Notes: generated by a model not told the origin, from the sequence alone. Shown: positions 10,640 through 19,701, counted from the stretch's first letter. The stretch: 39,151 nucleotides of DNA from Chloroflexaceae bacterium (GCA_012031225.1 JAAUTZ010000020.1:1-39151), one strand, 5' to 3'. Made by a program: numbers and translations.

Positions 10640-12175
10640 TCAGGCGGCAGGCGGATCACTGCTGCGGTTGGAGCCGGGCACCCCTCCCGCCATGCCCGTA
10701 ATCGCCACACGGCTTGTTTCTGCGCCGAAGCCCCACGCCATCAGGGCGAGGTAATCGGCCCAGCCGTTTGCGCCAAAGACGGCATTCTTGGCATACAGTT
10801 CAGCAAAGCCACCCGCCGCCAGCAGCACCAGCACCACGCCATAGCCCAGCAAAAAGGCCAGCCACAGCCGCCATGTTGCTTGGCTGGCACTGCGCGACGG
10901 ATTGCTGCCCACGGCTCCCAGCAACGGCAACGGCGGTAGCTCGATGCCCTGTAGCGTCATCGCGGGTGCTTTGGGTGTTGCCATTGCTGCCCCGCCCACC
11001 TCAAACGACTCAGCATCCAGTGAGCGGGTGCGCCGCTCTTCCTGCTCAGCAAGCAGCACCTGCTCCAGCTGATCGCGTTGGGCAACCACTTTGGTGGCAA
11101 AGGCGGTATGCTGGTCTATCGCTTTTGCATCGAGCGGCAGCTTGTCATATTCGGCTTGCAGCGCACGCACCGCCGCCATCCACTGCTCCTGCGTCGCCGG
11201 ATCGGTCAATGTGCCCACCTGCGCCGCAAGCTGTTGCAGGGCGGTGCGCTGATCGAGGTAGCTCTGGGCAAGCTGTTGCGTTTGCGCCACCTGCTTGGCA
11301 AAATCAGCCACGCTGGATGCCTGCGGTGCGGTGCGTTCCAGTTCGGCAATCTGGTGCGTGAATTGCTCCTGCTTGGTGAATGGGCTTGCCGCAAGTGTCT
11401 CCCGTAGCGCATCCAGATGATCGAACTGCTGCTGCCACGCCTCGCGCTGCTTGCGCCACTGGGCATACATCCCCTCAGCGGTGGCAAGTGCGGTGCGGGC
11501 CGTGCCGAGATCGCGCCCATTCAAGGCCGCGGTCACATCGAAGATGTGTTCATTCAACGCGGCGCGGAACGGCTCCGGCATGGGCGGCTGGGTTGTCGGA
11601 TCGGTTGCAGCCACCAGCGGCTTGAGGCGGGCGGTGAGTTCATCGAGCGGCTGCACTTGGGCCCGGTAGGTCGTCAGCCCGATGCCCGCCACCAAGCCGC
11701 CTAGCAGAGCCAGCAGGGGCAGCCCCCACGTATGCTTGACGCGCACCGTGAGCGGGATCAGCAGCGTGCCCTGCGCGTGGCGCACCAGCAACTCGCCCGC
11801 AAATTCGCCGCCTGCTGCCCCGCGCAGATCAATCTGGACCACGCTGGAAACCAACGTGCCGCCCCCCCCGGATGTGCGCGGGACTGCCGCACTGTTGTCG
11901 AGCGTGACGCTGATCTGCTGCGCGGGGATCGCCCGCCCATCGCTAGCCCGCACCAGATCGGATGGTACTAGCTCTAGCCCATCCGCAGAGCCGGGCAACT
12001 GGATGCGGAGATTGCGGATAATCACCTCATTGTTGTAGGCATTGATCGTGATCTGCGCCGGGTTGACACTTGCCATATCTTGGGCCACCGCGGGCGATAG
12101 CCCAACCACGCCCAACCCTACGAAAAGAACTACCACCCCACCCCACCAGCCACACCATCGGAGTCTGTGCTGCAT
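10640..12175 (-). CDS. Membrane-anchored protein with extracytoplasmic beta domain and coiled coil
   Basis: A 511-residue protein without a recognised family. It has a signal peptide (ending PAVAQ), a beta-rich domain to about residue 145 with a Ser/Gly-rich loop, a first membrane helix (LPLLALLGGLVAGIGL), and a long Glu/Gln/Ala-rich helical region (about 175-400) likely to form coiled coils. Two C-terminal hydrophobic segments (WLAFLLGYGVVLVLLAAGGF and NGWADYLALMAWGFGAE) follow. The order suggests an outside sensor or binding domain coupled through the membrane to an inner helical stalk; this is inference. A perfect TATAAT at 12224-12219 lies 44 bases upstream. Confidence 0.7.
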   Translation of the reverse strand: MQHRLRWCGWWGGVVVLFVGLGVVGLSPAVAQDMASVNPAQITINAYNNEVIIRNLRIQLPGSADGLELVPSDLVRASDGRAIPAQQISVTLDNSAAVPRTSGGGGTLVSSVVQIDLRGAAGGEFAGELLVRHAQGTLLIPLTVRVKHTWGLPLLALLGGLVAGIGLTTYRAQVQPLDELTARLKPLVAATDPTTQPPMPEPFRAALNEHIFDVTAALNGRDLGTARTALATAEGMYAQWRKQREAWQQQFDHLDALRETLAASPFTKQEQFTHQIAELERTAPQASSVADFAKQVAQTQQLAQSYLDQRTALQQLAAQVGTLTDPATQEQWMAAVRALQAEYDKLPLDAKAIDQHTAFATKVVAQRDQLEQVLLAEQEERRTRSLDAESFEVGGAAMATPKAPAMTLQGIELPPLPLLGAVGSNPSRSASQATWRLWLAFLLGYGVVLVLLAAGGFAELYAKNAVFGANGWADYLALMAWGFGAETSRVAITGMAGGVPGSNRSSDPPAA

Positions 12176-12218
12176 GTTCGCCCCTGCCTATTCAACTTGG
12201 ATTCAAAATACCATCTCC

Positions 12219-12224
12219 ATTATA
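12219..12224 (-). promoter_or_regulatory. Possible -10 box of the coiled-coil membrane protein gene
   Basis: TATAAT on the minus strand, 44 bases before the start codon at 12175. A clear -35 is not seen. The 149-base divergent gap to the next gene (12176-12324) must also hold the promoter of the plus-strand lipoprotein gene; none is obvious. Confidence 0.35.
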
Positions 12225-12324
12225 GCGGAAGGTGCAAGCGAGAAATTTCATGGTACCATATTCTTTATACCTAATCACACCTGTTACAGCTACGTAACAT
12301 CTAATCAAGAACAAGGAAGAGCTT

Positions 12325-14316
12325 ATGCAACCCAAATTCTCCCTGATGGCCCGCCTGCTGATCGTCGCCCTTGTGCTGCCAATCATTGCGGCGTGCGGCG
12401 CGGCTCCGGCTGCCCCCGAAGTCATCCAAGAGACAGTCGTGGTCACGGCCGAACCGCAGATCGTGGTGGCCACACCAGAGCCGGGCGAAACGTCTACCGC
12501 CGATGCCGTCGCTGAGGCCGAAGCGGACACGGAGCAACCCGCCGCCGAAGGCACGCTGCCCTACACTACGCCGCACCCGATCCTCAGTGATGTGCGCGTG
12601 CGCCAAGCGATTGCCCACTGCACCAATCGCCTCGAACTGATTGAGTCGGTCTATCCCTATCTCTCGCCGGAGCAACAGGAAGGCTTGCTGATGGATACCT
12701 TCCTGACCAACGACCACTGGGCCTTTCCAACCGATGGGGCGGGCTTGACGCTCTATCCTTTCGATCCTGAGCGCGGCGATGAGCTATTGACCGACGCAGG
12801 CTGGGCGAGCAACGGCGCAGGTGAGCCACGCACCAACGGGGATGGCGAAAGCCTCTCGCTCAAGTTCCTCAGCACCGATGCCCAATTCCGCCAGACGTGG
12901 GCCGCCGTGATGGAACAGCAACTGCTGGAGAACTGCGGCATTCAGATCATCCGCACCCACGCGCCCGGCTCATTCGTCTTCGGGCAGAATAGCGGGCTGT
13001 CGCGGCGCGATTTTGAATTGGGCGCGTTTGCGTGGGTCGGTGATGCTGATCCGAAAGGGCGCACGCTGTATGCCTGCGATCAGATCCCCTTACCCACCAA
13101 CAATTGGGAAGGGCAGAACTACATGGGCTGGTGCAACGAGCGTGCGAGCCAAGCGATTATTGCCGCCAACAATGCGATTGACCGCGACGTGCGGGCGGAG
13201 CAATACATCATCGTGCAGGAGGAGTTCACCCGCGATATGGTCAGCCTGCCGCTGTTCAATCGGCTGGGTGTGGCTGCGGCTAGCACGCGCATTGAGAACT
13301 TCCGCCCCGATCCCACCGAATATGTCTTTGCCAATGCCTACGAGTGGCAGCTGACCGATGACGGCGATACGGTGGTGGTGGCGATGACTCAAGAGCCGGA
13401 AACCCTCTTCACCCTCGTCAACCCGCAGGCAACGGCGGTTAATATCACCTACCTACTTGGTGCAGCAGCAGCTACCAGCTACAGCTACGATTACCAACCG
13501 CTCGGCTTGACCCAGCTACCCACCCTCGACAATGGCGGCGCAGTCCTGAACGAAATTGAAGTCAGCGCAGGCGACATCGTGTGGGATACATCGGGCGCGG
13601 CGGTTGAGCTTGCGCCGGGGGTCGAGATCCAAACCGCCGCTGGTGAAACGATCACGTATGAATCTGGCCCTGTCCCAATGAACCAGCTGATTGTGACGTT
13701 TGAGCATGTTGAAGGGATCACATGGGAAGATGGCGAACCACGCAAGCAAGCCGACTATGAGCTTGGGAATCGGATCAGTTGCGATGAGACTTCCGGCGCA
13801 GTCACATATACGGTGTGCCAATCGCAGGAAGACGTTGAGTTCCTAAGCGACACGAGCTACCGCATCACCTACCTGCCCGGCGCACTCTGGTCGCTGTACT
13901 CGGTCTTCAGTATCGGCGTGTATCCTGCCCATCAGGTACTCGCAGATGGGCGCAACCTCGCCGATGTGCCGGCCAGCGAATGGGCCACGCTTGAGGAAGT
14001 GGCCGAACGCCCACTCAGCGATGGGCCCTACCGCGTCGTGAGTTGGGAGAAGGGCCAGCGCATGATCCTCGAAGCCAACCCCAACTTCTATCTGGGCGAG
14101 GTGCCGATCAAGAACTTGATCATCGAGTTCATTCCGAATGCCACCCAAGCCGTCGCACAGCTCCTCACTGGCGCAATTGATGTCATTCCCAATCAAGATC
14201 TGAGTGGGCCAGAGATCGAGACGGTGATCCAAGCGGCAGAGGAAGGTCAGATTCAGGCAGAGGTCATTCCTAGCCCAACGTGGGAGCATGTAGACTTCAA
14301 CCTGAACATTCGCTAG
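12325..14316 (+). CDS. Circularly permuted family-5 substrate-binding lipoprotein
   Basis: A 663-residue lipoprotein (lipobox LPIIAAC at about 18-24) after AAGGAAG. It belongs to the peptide/nickel (SBP_bac_5) family, but the halves are in swapped order. Residues 80-340 match the normal C-terminal half: LSDVRVRQAIAHC at 87-99, then YPFDPERGDELLTDAGW, then the final DMVSLPLFNR. Residues 349-663 match the normal N-terminal half: VVVAMTQEPETL, WEDGEPRKQADYE, GPYRVVSWEKGQRMILEANPNFY (from about 567), and DVIPNQDL. The protein ends at WEHVDFNLNIR, just where the family normally continues into the DVRVRQA segment. It would capture oligopeptides or similar solutes outside the cell. No permease or ATPase genes are adjacent. 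Confidence 0.9.
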   Translation: MQPKFSLMARLLIVALVLPIIAACGAAPAAPEVIQETVVVTAEPQIVVATPEPGETSTADAVAEAEADTEQPAAEGTLPYTTPHPILSDVRVRQAIAHCTNRLELIESVYPYLSPEQQEGLLMDTFLTNDHWAFPTDGAGLTLYPFDPERGDELLTDAGWASNGAGEPRTNGDGESLSLKFLSTDAQFRQTWAAVMEQQLLENCGIQIIRTHAPGSFVFGQNSGLSRRDFELGAFAWVGDADPKGRTLYACDQIPLPTNNWEGQNYMGWCNERASQAIIAANNAIDRDVRAEQYIIVQEEFTRDMVSLPLFNRLGVAAASTRIENFRPDPTEYVFANAYEWQLTDDGDTVVVAMTQEPETLFTLVNPQATAVNITYLLGAAAATSYSYDYQPLGLTQLPTLDNGGAVLNEIEVSAGDIVWDTSGAAVELAPGVEIQTAAGETITYESGPVPMNQLIVTFEHVEGITWEDGEPRKQADYELGNRISCDETSGAVTYTVCQSQEDVEFLSDTSYRITYLPGALWSLYSVFSIGVYPAHQVLADGRNLADVPASEWATLEEVAERPLSDGPYRVVSWEKGQRMILEANPNFYLGEVPIKNLIIEFIPNATQAVAQLLTGAIDVIPNQDLSGPEIETVIQAAEEGQIQAEVIPSPTWEHVDFNLNIR

Positions 14317-14322
14317 GGTAGC

Positions 14323-14404
14323 GGTGCAAGGTGTGCGGTGTCAGGGAGCGGCAAGCCGGGAGCGCATCCCCACCCCCGCCGCCTGATAGCTCGCACCTTG
14401 CACC
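14323..14404. repeat. Inverted repeat between the binding-protein gene and fabI
   Basis: Arms GGTGCAAGGTG (14323-14333) and CACCTTGCACC (14394-14404) are exact complements, 60 bases apart, with GGTGTCAGG inside. It may act as a terminator after the lipoprotein gene. It resembles the longer repeat at 38880-38959, suggesting a dispersed family. The right arm is next to a TGGTACACT extended -10-like element (14407-14415) ahead of fabI. Confidence 0.55.
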
Positions 14405-14472
14405 TGTGGTACACTACACGCGCAAGCAATGGTTTTTGAGATTTTCGGGCAGTATGGTGAAGGAGAACGGCA

Positions 14473-15264
14473 ATGGGTCTACTTAATGGCAAAAAAGCTC
14501 TGATTATGGGTGTCGCCAATGAAAACTCGATGGCGTGGGGGATTGCCCGCGCTCTGTACAATGAAGGCGCACAGCTTGGCTTTACCTACGTGGGCGAGGC
14601 TCTTGAACGGCGCGTGCGCCCACTCGCAGAGAGTGTTAGCTCACCCCTGATCGAGCAGTGCGATGTCGGCAGTGATGAACAGATCGAAGCCCTCATGGGG
14701 CGCGTGCGCGATGTGTTTGGGCAGATTGACATTCTGGTTCACTCCATCGCCTTTGCCAACCGCGATGAACTGAATGGCTCCTATCTGCGGACGACTCGCG
14801 AGGGCTTCCTCACGGCGATGGAGATCAGCGTCTACTCACTCACGGCCGTCGTCAAAGCTGCTGATGATCTGCTCACGCCCGGCGCATCCGTAGTTACCCT
14901 GACCTACCACGCCTCGCGCCAAGTAGTGCCCAACTACAATGTGATGGGTGTGGCCAAAGCTGCCCTCGAAGCGAGCGTGCGTTACCTCGCCGCCGACTTA
15001 GGCCCACGCGGCGTGCGGGTCAATGCGATCAGTGCGGGCCCAGTGCGAACCCTTGCCGCGAGTGGCATTGCTGGCTTCCGCGACTTGCACCGCCAATTCG
15101 CCGAGCGGGCCCCACTGCGCCGCAACGTCACGATTGAGGATGTGGGCAAAACGGCGCTCTGGCTGTGCAGCGACCTGTCATCAGCTGTGACGGGGGATGT
15201 GATCTATGTTGACTCCGGCGCACACATCATCGGGGTCAGTCCCTCCGATGCAATCCGCCAGTAG
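14473..15264 (+). CDS. fabI: Enoyl-[acyl-carrier-protein] reductase (NADH)
   Basis: A 263-residue short-chain dehydrogenase-fold enzyme that performs the last reduction in each fatty acid elongation cycle. Seen features are the FabI-type nucleotide loop GVANENSMAWGIA near the N-terminus and the catalytic set Tyr (TYHAS), Tyr and Lys (YNVMGVAK). SAGPVRTLAASGI follows, which is the substrate-lid region bound by FabI inhibitors. Length is typical (about 260). The ATG at 14473 follows GAAGGAG. The histidine phosphatase gene begins 41 bases after the stop. Confidence 0.97.
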   Translation: MGLLNGKKALIMGVANENSMAWGIARALYNEGAQLGFTYVGEALERRVRPLAESVSSPLIEQCDVGSDEQIEALMGRVRDVFGQIDILVHSIAFANRDELNGSYLRTTREGFLTAMEISVYSLTAVVKAADDLLTPGASVVTLTYHASRQVVPNYNVMGVAKAALEASVRYLAADLGPRGVRVNAISAGPVRTLAASGIAGFRDLHRQFAERAPLRRNVTIEDVGKTALWLCSDLSSAVTGDVIYVDSGAHIIGVSPSDAIRQ

Positions 15265-15305
15265 GCATGCCGCCGCGTACCAAGAGCTAGCGAGCCAACA
15301 CAAGA

Positions 15306-15944
15306 ATGATTGTGAAACAGCCGACGCGCCTGATCCTTGTGCGGCACGGGCAATCTATGGCAAACGCCGAACAGCGCGTGCAGGGGTGGGCCGATGATCC
15401 GCTCTCGCCGCTTGGCATGCAGCAAGCCACCCACTTGGCGGCGTGGCTCCGCCAGCACGATGCCGCGATAGATCAGCTCGTGAGTAGCCCCCTGCAACGG
15501 GCCCACCAAACCGCCATTATGCTGGGCGATGCACTGGGGCTAGCGGTGGAACGCCATAGCGGGCTACGCGAGTTTGGCTTGGGCTTGCTAGAGGATCAGC
15601 CCGAAGCGGTGCTGCAAGCCGCGCTGCAAGCGGGCGATATTGTCGAGACGCACGGAGCCGAAGCGATGCCCGTCTTTGCGGATCGGATCGTGACGGCTCT
15701 GCACGATATTCTTGATACGCACACAGGCAAAACGATCCTCGTGACGGCGCATCTTGGAGTCATCTCAACGGCATTGGCCCACTGGCTCGATCAGGATGTT
15801 GATGTGGCGTGGAGCAAATACGGGCGCATCCCGAATACGAGTATGACCGAGCTAGCCATCCATACCGAGTTTATGTTGGTGCAGCACGGAGCCATCCCGC
15901 ACCTGCCCGCGCATCTCATCCCAGAGTATGTGCGGCGGCGGTAG
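15306..15944 (+). CDS. Histidine phosphatase family protein (phosphoglycerate mutase-like)
   Basis: A 212-residue protein of the branch-2 histidine phosphatase type. The phosphoaccepting His is in LVRHGQSMAN (near residue 14). Conserved Arg in SSPLQRAHQTA and Glu in LREFGLG follow. The second His of the active site is in TAHLGVIS, where many relatives have SHG. The substrate (phosphosugar, cobalamin precursor or other) cannot be inferred. It probably shares a transcript with fabI. Confidence 0.88.
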   Translation: MIVKQPTRLILVRHGQSMANAEQRVQGWADDPLSPLGMQQATHLAAWLRQHDAAIDQLVSSPLQRAHQTAIMLGDALGLAVERHSGLREFGLGLLEDQPEAVLQAALQAGDIVETHGAEAMPVFADRIVTALHDILDTHTGKTILVTAHLGVISTALAHWLDQDVDVAWSKYGRIPNTSMTELAIHTEFMLVQHGAIPHLPAHLIPEYVRRR

Positions 15945-15972
15945 GGCCGCAGTGCTTTCCGCAGCCCCCTGC

Positions 15973-17184
15973 TCAGCCCCACGCCCGCCCCAGCCACGCT
16001 GCGTAGAAATCGGTGAAGCTGCCCGCAATGATACTGGCTCGCATCTCGCTCGTCAGCTTGAGCAGGAACGCAACATTGTGCAGGCTGACAAGGCGAATCC
16101 CGAATAGCTCCTTAGCGCGGAACAGGTAGTGGATATAGGCCCGTGAGTAGTGCTGGCAGGTGTAGCAATCGCACCACGCATCCAGTGGTGCATCATCCTC
16201 GCGCAGCGCGGCGTTGGTTACATTCAGCTTCCAGTTGCGCTCGCGGTCACGCACCAATGCCGTGCCGTGCCGCCCCAGCCGCGTCGGACTGACACAATCA
16301 AACATGTCTATGCCGCGTGCTGTACCCTCGATCAGATCATCCACGTCGCCTACACCCAGCAGGTGGCGGGCGCGGTTATCGGGCATATAGGGCACAGTCA
16401 TATCCACCACTTCGTACATCTGCGCTTTCGTTGCCCCCAGCGAACCACCGATACATAGCCCATCGAAAGGCATACTGCCGAGTAGCTCGGCACTCTCGCG
16501 GCGCAGATCGGGGAACACCCCCCCATGCACAATCCCGAAGAGCGCCTGACGCGGCGGCTGCGGGCCCGTGTGGGGCGAGTAACGCTGCTGGTGGTAGGTC
16601 AGGCAGCGTTGCTCCCACAGATGCGTGCGCTCGTGCATGCTGCGGGCGGTATACTCATAGCCCGCCCGAAAGGGGGGCAGTTCGTCGAAGCACAGGATAA
16701 TATCTGCACCGAGCTGGTGCTGGATCGCGATGCTGCGCTCCGGTGTAAACAGATGCTCAGAGCCATCTATATACGAACGAAAGAGTACCCCATCATCTGT
16801 CACCTTGACCATATTCGGCTTCAAATCGCCGTGCTGCGGGCGGCGGCCTTTGATCTCATCGGCAATCGCCCCATAGACGAGCGAGAACACTTGAAAGCCG
16901 CCACTATCCGTCAAGATTGGCCCATCCCAGTGCATAAAGCGGTGCAAGCCCCCACGCCGCGCAATCAACTCATGGCCCGGCAACAGGTAAAGATGGTAGG
17001 TGTTGCCCAGAATGATCTGCCCCCGATGCGCCCGCACCTCTTCGGGGCTGAGGGCTTTGACTGTGCCGCGCGTGCCGACGGGCATAAAGATCGGCGTTTC
17101 AACGCTGCCGTGCGCGGTACGCACCACCCCTGCCCGGGCTCGGCTCGCCGGGTCGCAGGCGACAATCTGGAAAAGGTCTGGCAT
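15973..17184 (-). CDS. tgt: tRNA-guanine transglycosylase
   Basis: A 403-residue enzyme that exchanges guanine 34 for a queuosine precursor in GUN tRNAs. It shows ETPIFMPVGTRGTVKAL near the N-terminus, the catalytic-site segment DSGGFQVFSL, GGSLGATK with the preceding GLCIGG, the nucleophile region FDCVSPTRLGRHG, and the zinc site CDCYTCQHYSRAYIHYL with the later His (SLHN). The frame is open upstream to 17292, but the ATG at 17184 begins where family members begin (MPDLFQIVACD); no strong ribosome binding site is visible. It is convergent with the phosphatase gene and divergent from the BMP lipoprotein gene. Confidence 0.95.
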   Translation of the reverse strand: MPDLFQIVACDPASRARAGVVRTAHGSVETPIFMPVGTRGTVKALSPEEVRAHRGQIILGNTYHLYLLPGHELIARRGGLHRFMHWDGPILTDSGGFQVFSLVYGAIADEIKGRRPQHGDLKPNMVKVTDDGVLFRSYIDGSEHLFTPERSIAIQHQLGADIILCFDELPPFRAGYEYTARSMHERTHLWEQRCLTYHQQRYSPHTGPQPPRQALFGIVHGGVFPDLRRESAELLGSMPFDGLCIGGSLGATKAQMYEVVDMTVPYMPDNRARHLLGVGDVDDLIEGTARGIDMFDCVSPTRLGRHGTALVRDRERNWKLNVTNAALREDDAPLDAWCDCYTCQHYSRAYIHYLFRAKELFGIRLVSLHNVAFLLKLTSEMRASIIAGSFTDFYAAWLGRAWG

Positions 17185-17238
17185 AGGATCGTATTTTCTA
17201 TCTGATGAAACGAAATCAAACCCTGTACGCTCTGCTGC

Positions 17239-17265
17239 TTGCCGAACGTGCAGTGTTAGTATACT
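17239..17265 (+). promoter_or_regulatory. Possible promoter of the tandem BMP lipoprotein gene
   Basis: TTGCCG (17239-17244), a short 15-base spacer and TATACT (17260-17265), about 97 bases before the start codon. The spacer is shorter than optimal, so this is tentative. Confidence 0.3.
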
Positions 17266-17361
17266 ATGAGTTGGTACTCGGCAAGACTCCATTTACAATA
17301 GAGCTAAACCGACGTTCCTGTGGAGAGATGGTTTGTTATTCGCTACCTGTAAGGAGGAAGT

Positions 17362-19575
17362 ATGAAAATACGCTCATTTGTATTGCTCGTTGTGCTTCTG
17401 CTGCCGCTGGTAGCAGCGTGTGGCGGTGGTGCAGCCCCTGCGCCCACACCTACCACCGAAGCCCCAGCCGCACCCGCCGCCACCGAAGCCCCAGCCGCCC
17501 CCGCCCCGCCCGCTAGCGGCACGGGCGATGCCACCGCCACCATTGATGGCGAGATCCGGCTCGGTCTCGTGACCGACATCGGGCGCGTCAATGATGGCAC
17601 ATTCAATCAATTCGCGCACGAAGGGGCAGTCAAAGTGTCCGAAGAATTCGGGCTAGAGTATCGCTTTATCGAAACCCAAAACCAAGCCGATTACCCCAAT
17701 AACCTTAGCACACTCGTAGATGAAGGCTTCAACGTGATTGTCACGGTGGGCTTCCTAATCGCCGATGCAACCTATGAGTATGCCCAAGAAAACCCAGATG
17801 TCGTCTTCATCGGGATTGACCAATCGTTCACAGGTGATCGGGCCCTGCCCAACCTTGTCGGCGTGCAGTTCCGCGAGGACGAAGGCGGCTTCTTGGCGGG
17901 TGCGCTGGCCGGGATGATGACCGAAACAGGCATCGTCGGGGTTGTCGGGGGGATTGACATTCCGCCCGTGAAACGCTTCCGCAACGCCTTCGACAACGCC
18001 ATAGCCTACATCAACCCGGATGCCACCTCGCTCGGCACGTACATCCCATCCTTCACCGATCCGGCGACTGGCGCAAGCACCGCCAATCAGTTCATCGGCG
18101 AAGGGGCCGATGTCATCATGGGTGCAGGTGGGCCTACCGGGAGTGGGGCAATTCGCGCCGCTGCCGAACAGGGCGTGTATGTGATTGGCGTGGATCAGGA
18201 CGAGTTCTTCACCACCTTTGGCGGCGGCACCACGCCCGGTGCAGATCGCCTGCTGACCAGTGCCACCAAGCGCGTAGATGTCGGCGTGTACGAAATGGTT
18301 AAAGATGTCGTGGACGGCGATTTTCAGGGCAACCGCGACTTCATCCTCAATGTGGCCAACGATGGCATTGGCTATGCGCCCTTCCACGGCACAGAGGATG
18401 AAATCCCTGCCGCCGCCAAAGCCCGCCTCGAAAGCATCCGCCAGATGCTCGCCGATGGCAGCCTGACAACGGGCGTTGATCCGGCAACTGGCGATCTTGA
18501 TCCGGCAACGATCCCCGCCCCCAATCCGTTCGATCCTGATGAAGAGCCTGCCGCCAGCACAGGCAGCACCGGACCTACCGCCGATGACCTCCGCATCGGG
18601 CTTGTCACCGACATCGGGCGCGTCAATGATGGCACGTTCAACCAATTCGCGCACGCGGGCGCAGTCAAAGCAGCCGACGAACTGGGCGTGGAGTATCGCT
18701 TCATCGAAACCCAGAACCAAGCCGACTATGCCGCCAATCTGGAAACCTTGCTCGAAGAAGACTTCAACGTGATCGTCACCGTTGGCTTCTTGATTGCGGA
18801 TGCCACCTATGCCGCTGCCGAAGCCAACCCAGAGGTCTTCTTCATCGGCGTAGATCAGGATTTCTCAGGAGATCGGGAACTGCCTAATCTGATCGGCGTA
18901 CAGTTCCGCGAAGATCAAGCAGGCTTCCTCGTTGGCACGCTGGCTGGCATGATGACCGAAACGGGCATCGTCGGCTTCATCGGCGGGATTGACATTCCGC
19001 CCGTGAAACGCTTCCGCGTCGGCTACGAAAACGGCGTGGCATTCATCAATCCAGATGCCCAAGTGCTGGGCACATACATCCCCTCCTTCACCGATCCGGC
19101 AGCAGGCGCAAGTGTCGCCAATCAGTTCATCGGCGAAGGCGCGGACATCATCTTCGGAGCCGGTGGGCCTACCGGCAGTGGCGCAATCAAAGCCGCCGCA
19201 GAGCAGGGCACATTCGTGATTGGCGTGGATCAGGATGAATACTTCACCACCTTTGGGGGAGGCACCTCGCCCGGCGCAAATCGGCTCATCAGCAGTGCCC
19301 TCAAGAGCGTTGACGTAGGCGTGTACAATCAGATCATCGCCATCGCCGACGGGAGCTTCACGGGCAATGGCAACTACATCCTGACGGTTGAGAATGGTGG
19401 GATCAGCTACGCGCCGTTCCACGATACTGAGGATGACATTCCGGCGGAAGTAGTGACCCGGTTGGAGGAGGTCAAAGCCACCCTTGCCGACGGATCCGTG
19501 ACAACGGGTGTTGATCCGGCAAGCGGCGATCTGGATGAGGCGACCATCCCTGAGCCACAGCCCTTCACCCGCTAG
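17362..19575 (+). CDS. Lipoprotein with two tandem BMP-family substrate-binding domains
   Basis: A 737-residue lipoprotein (lipobox LPLVAAC, then a Thr/Pro/Ala linker) preceded by AAGGAGG. Two complete BMP (PnrA/Med-like) domains follow one another with a 345-residue (1035-base) period: VTDIGRVNDGTFNQFAH begins at residue 70 and again at 415. Both copies keep the ligand-contact motifs GRVNDGTFNQ, GAGGPTGSGAI and IGVDQDE, and both end in TTGVDPA-GDLD. Typical BMP proteins are about 350-400 residues with one domain. Known members bind purine nucleosides for ABC import; the ligand here is not proven. The copies are very similar, so the duplication is relatively recent or homogenised. No ABC permease or ATPase gene is next to it. 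Confidence 0.95.
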   Translation: MKIRSFVLLVVLLLPLVAACGGGAAPAPTPTTEAPAAPAATEAPAAPAPPASGTGDATATIDGEIRLGLVTDIGRVNDGTFNQFAHEGAVKVSEEFGLEYRFIETQNQADYPNNLSTLVDEGFNVIVTVGFLIADATYEYAQENPDVVFIGIDQSFTGDRALPNLVGVQFREDEGGFLAGALAGMMTETGIVGVVGGIDIPPVKRFRNAFDNAIAYINPDATSLGTYIPSFTDPATGASTANQFIGEGADVIMGAGGPTGSGAIRAAAEQGVYVIGVDQDEFFTTFGGGTTPGADRLLTSATKRVDVGVYEMVKDVVDGDFQGNRDFILNVANDGIGYAPFHGTEDEIPAAAKARLESIRQMLADGSLTTGVDPATGDLDPATIPAPNPFDPDEEPAASTGSTGPTADDLRIGLVTDIGRVNDGTFNQFAHAGAVKAADELGVEYRFIETQNQADYAANLETLLEEDFNVIVTVGFLIADATYAAAEANPEVFFIGVDQDFSGDRELPNLIGVQFREDQAGFLVGTLAGMMTETGIVGFIGGIDIPPVKRFRVGYENGVAFINPDAQVLGTYIPSFTDPAAGASVANQFIGEGADIIFGAGGPTGSGAIKAAAEQGTFVIGVDQDEYFTTFGGGTSPGANRLISSALKSVDVGVYNQIIAIADGSFTGNGNYILTVENGGISYAPFHDTEDDIPAEVVTRLEEVKATLADGSVTTGVDPASGDLDEATIPEPQPFTR

Positions 19576-19601
19576 GGAATACGGCACAATTGCTATGCAC
19601 G

Positions 19602-19633
19602 CGGGGAGCGGGGGCTAAAAGCCCGGCTCCCCG
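19602..19633 (+). terminator. Hairpin terminator after the tandem BMP gene
   Basis: A GC-rich stem (CGGGGAGC...GGGCT paired with AGCCCGGCTCCCCG) with an A-rich loop lies 27 bases after the stop. There is no T-run behind it. Confidence 0.6.
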
Positions 19634-19692
19634 TAGAGTGCCAACACCGCACCGTATTTCTCCAAATCTCCCCAACGTTCTGCGTCAGAGTT

Positions 19693-19701
19693 TGTTATAA
19701 T
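19693..19701 (+). promoter_or_regulatory. Extended -10 promoter of dps
   Basis: TGTTATAAT (T19693-T19701): a TGn motif directly before a perfect TATAAT. No good -35 is present, as is common for extended -10 promoters. It predicts a leader of about 95 bases. Confidence 0.5.

Noticed and set aside
12176-12324. Riboswitch or leader RNA before the permuted binding protein
   Set aside because: The AT-rich gap shows no conserved riboswitch pattern or stable paired arms by eye.
17755-18720. Antisense open frame opposite the BMP lipoprotein
   Set aside because: A similar frame recurs in the second repeat, as expected for a shadow of duplicated coding sequence.
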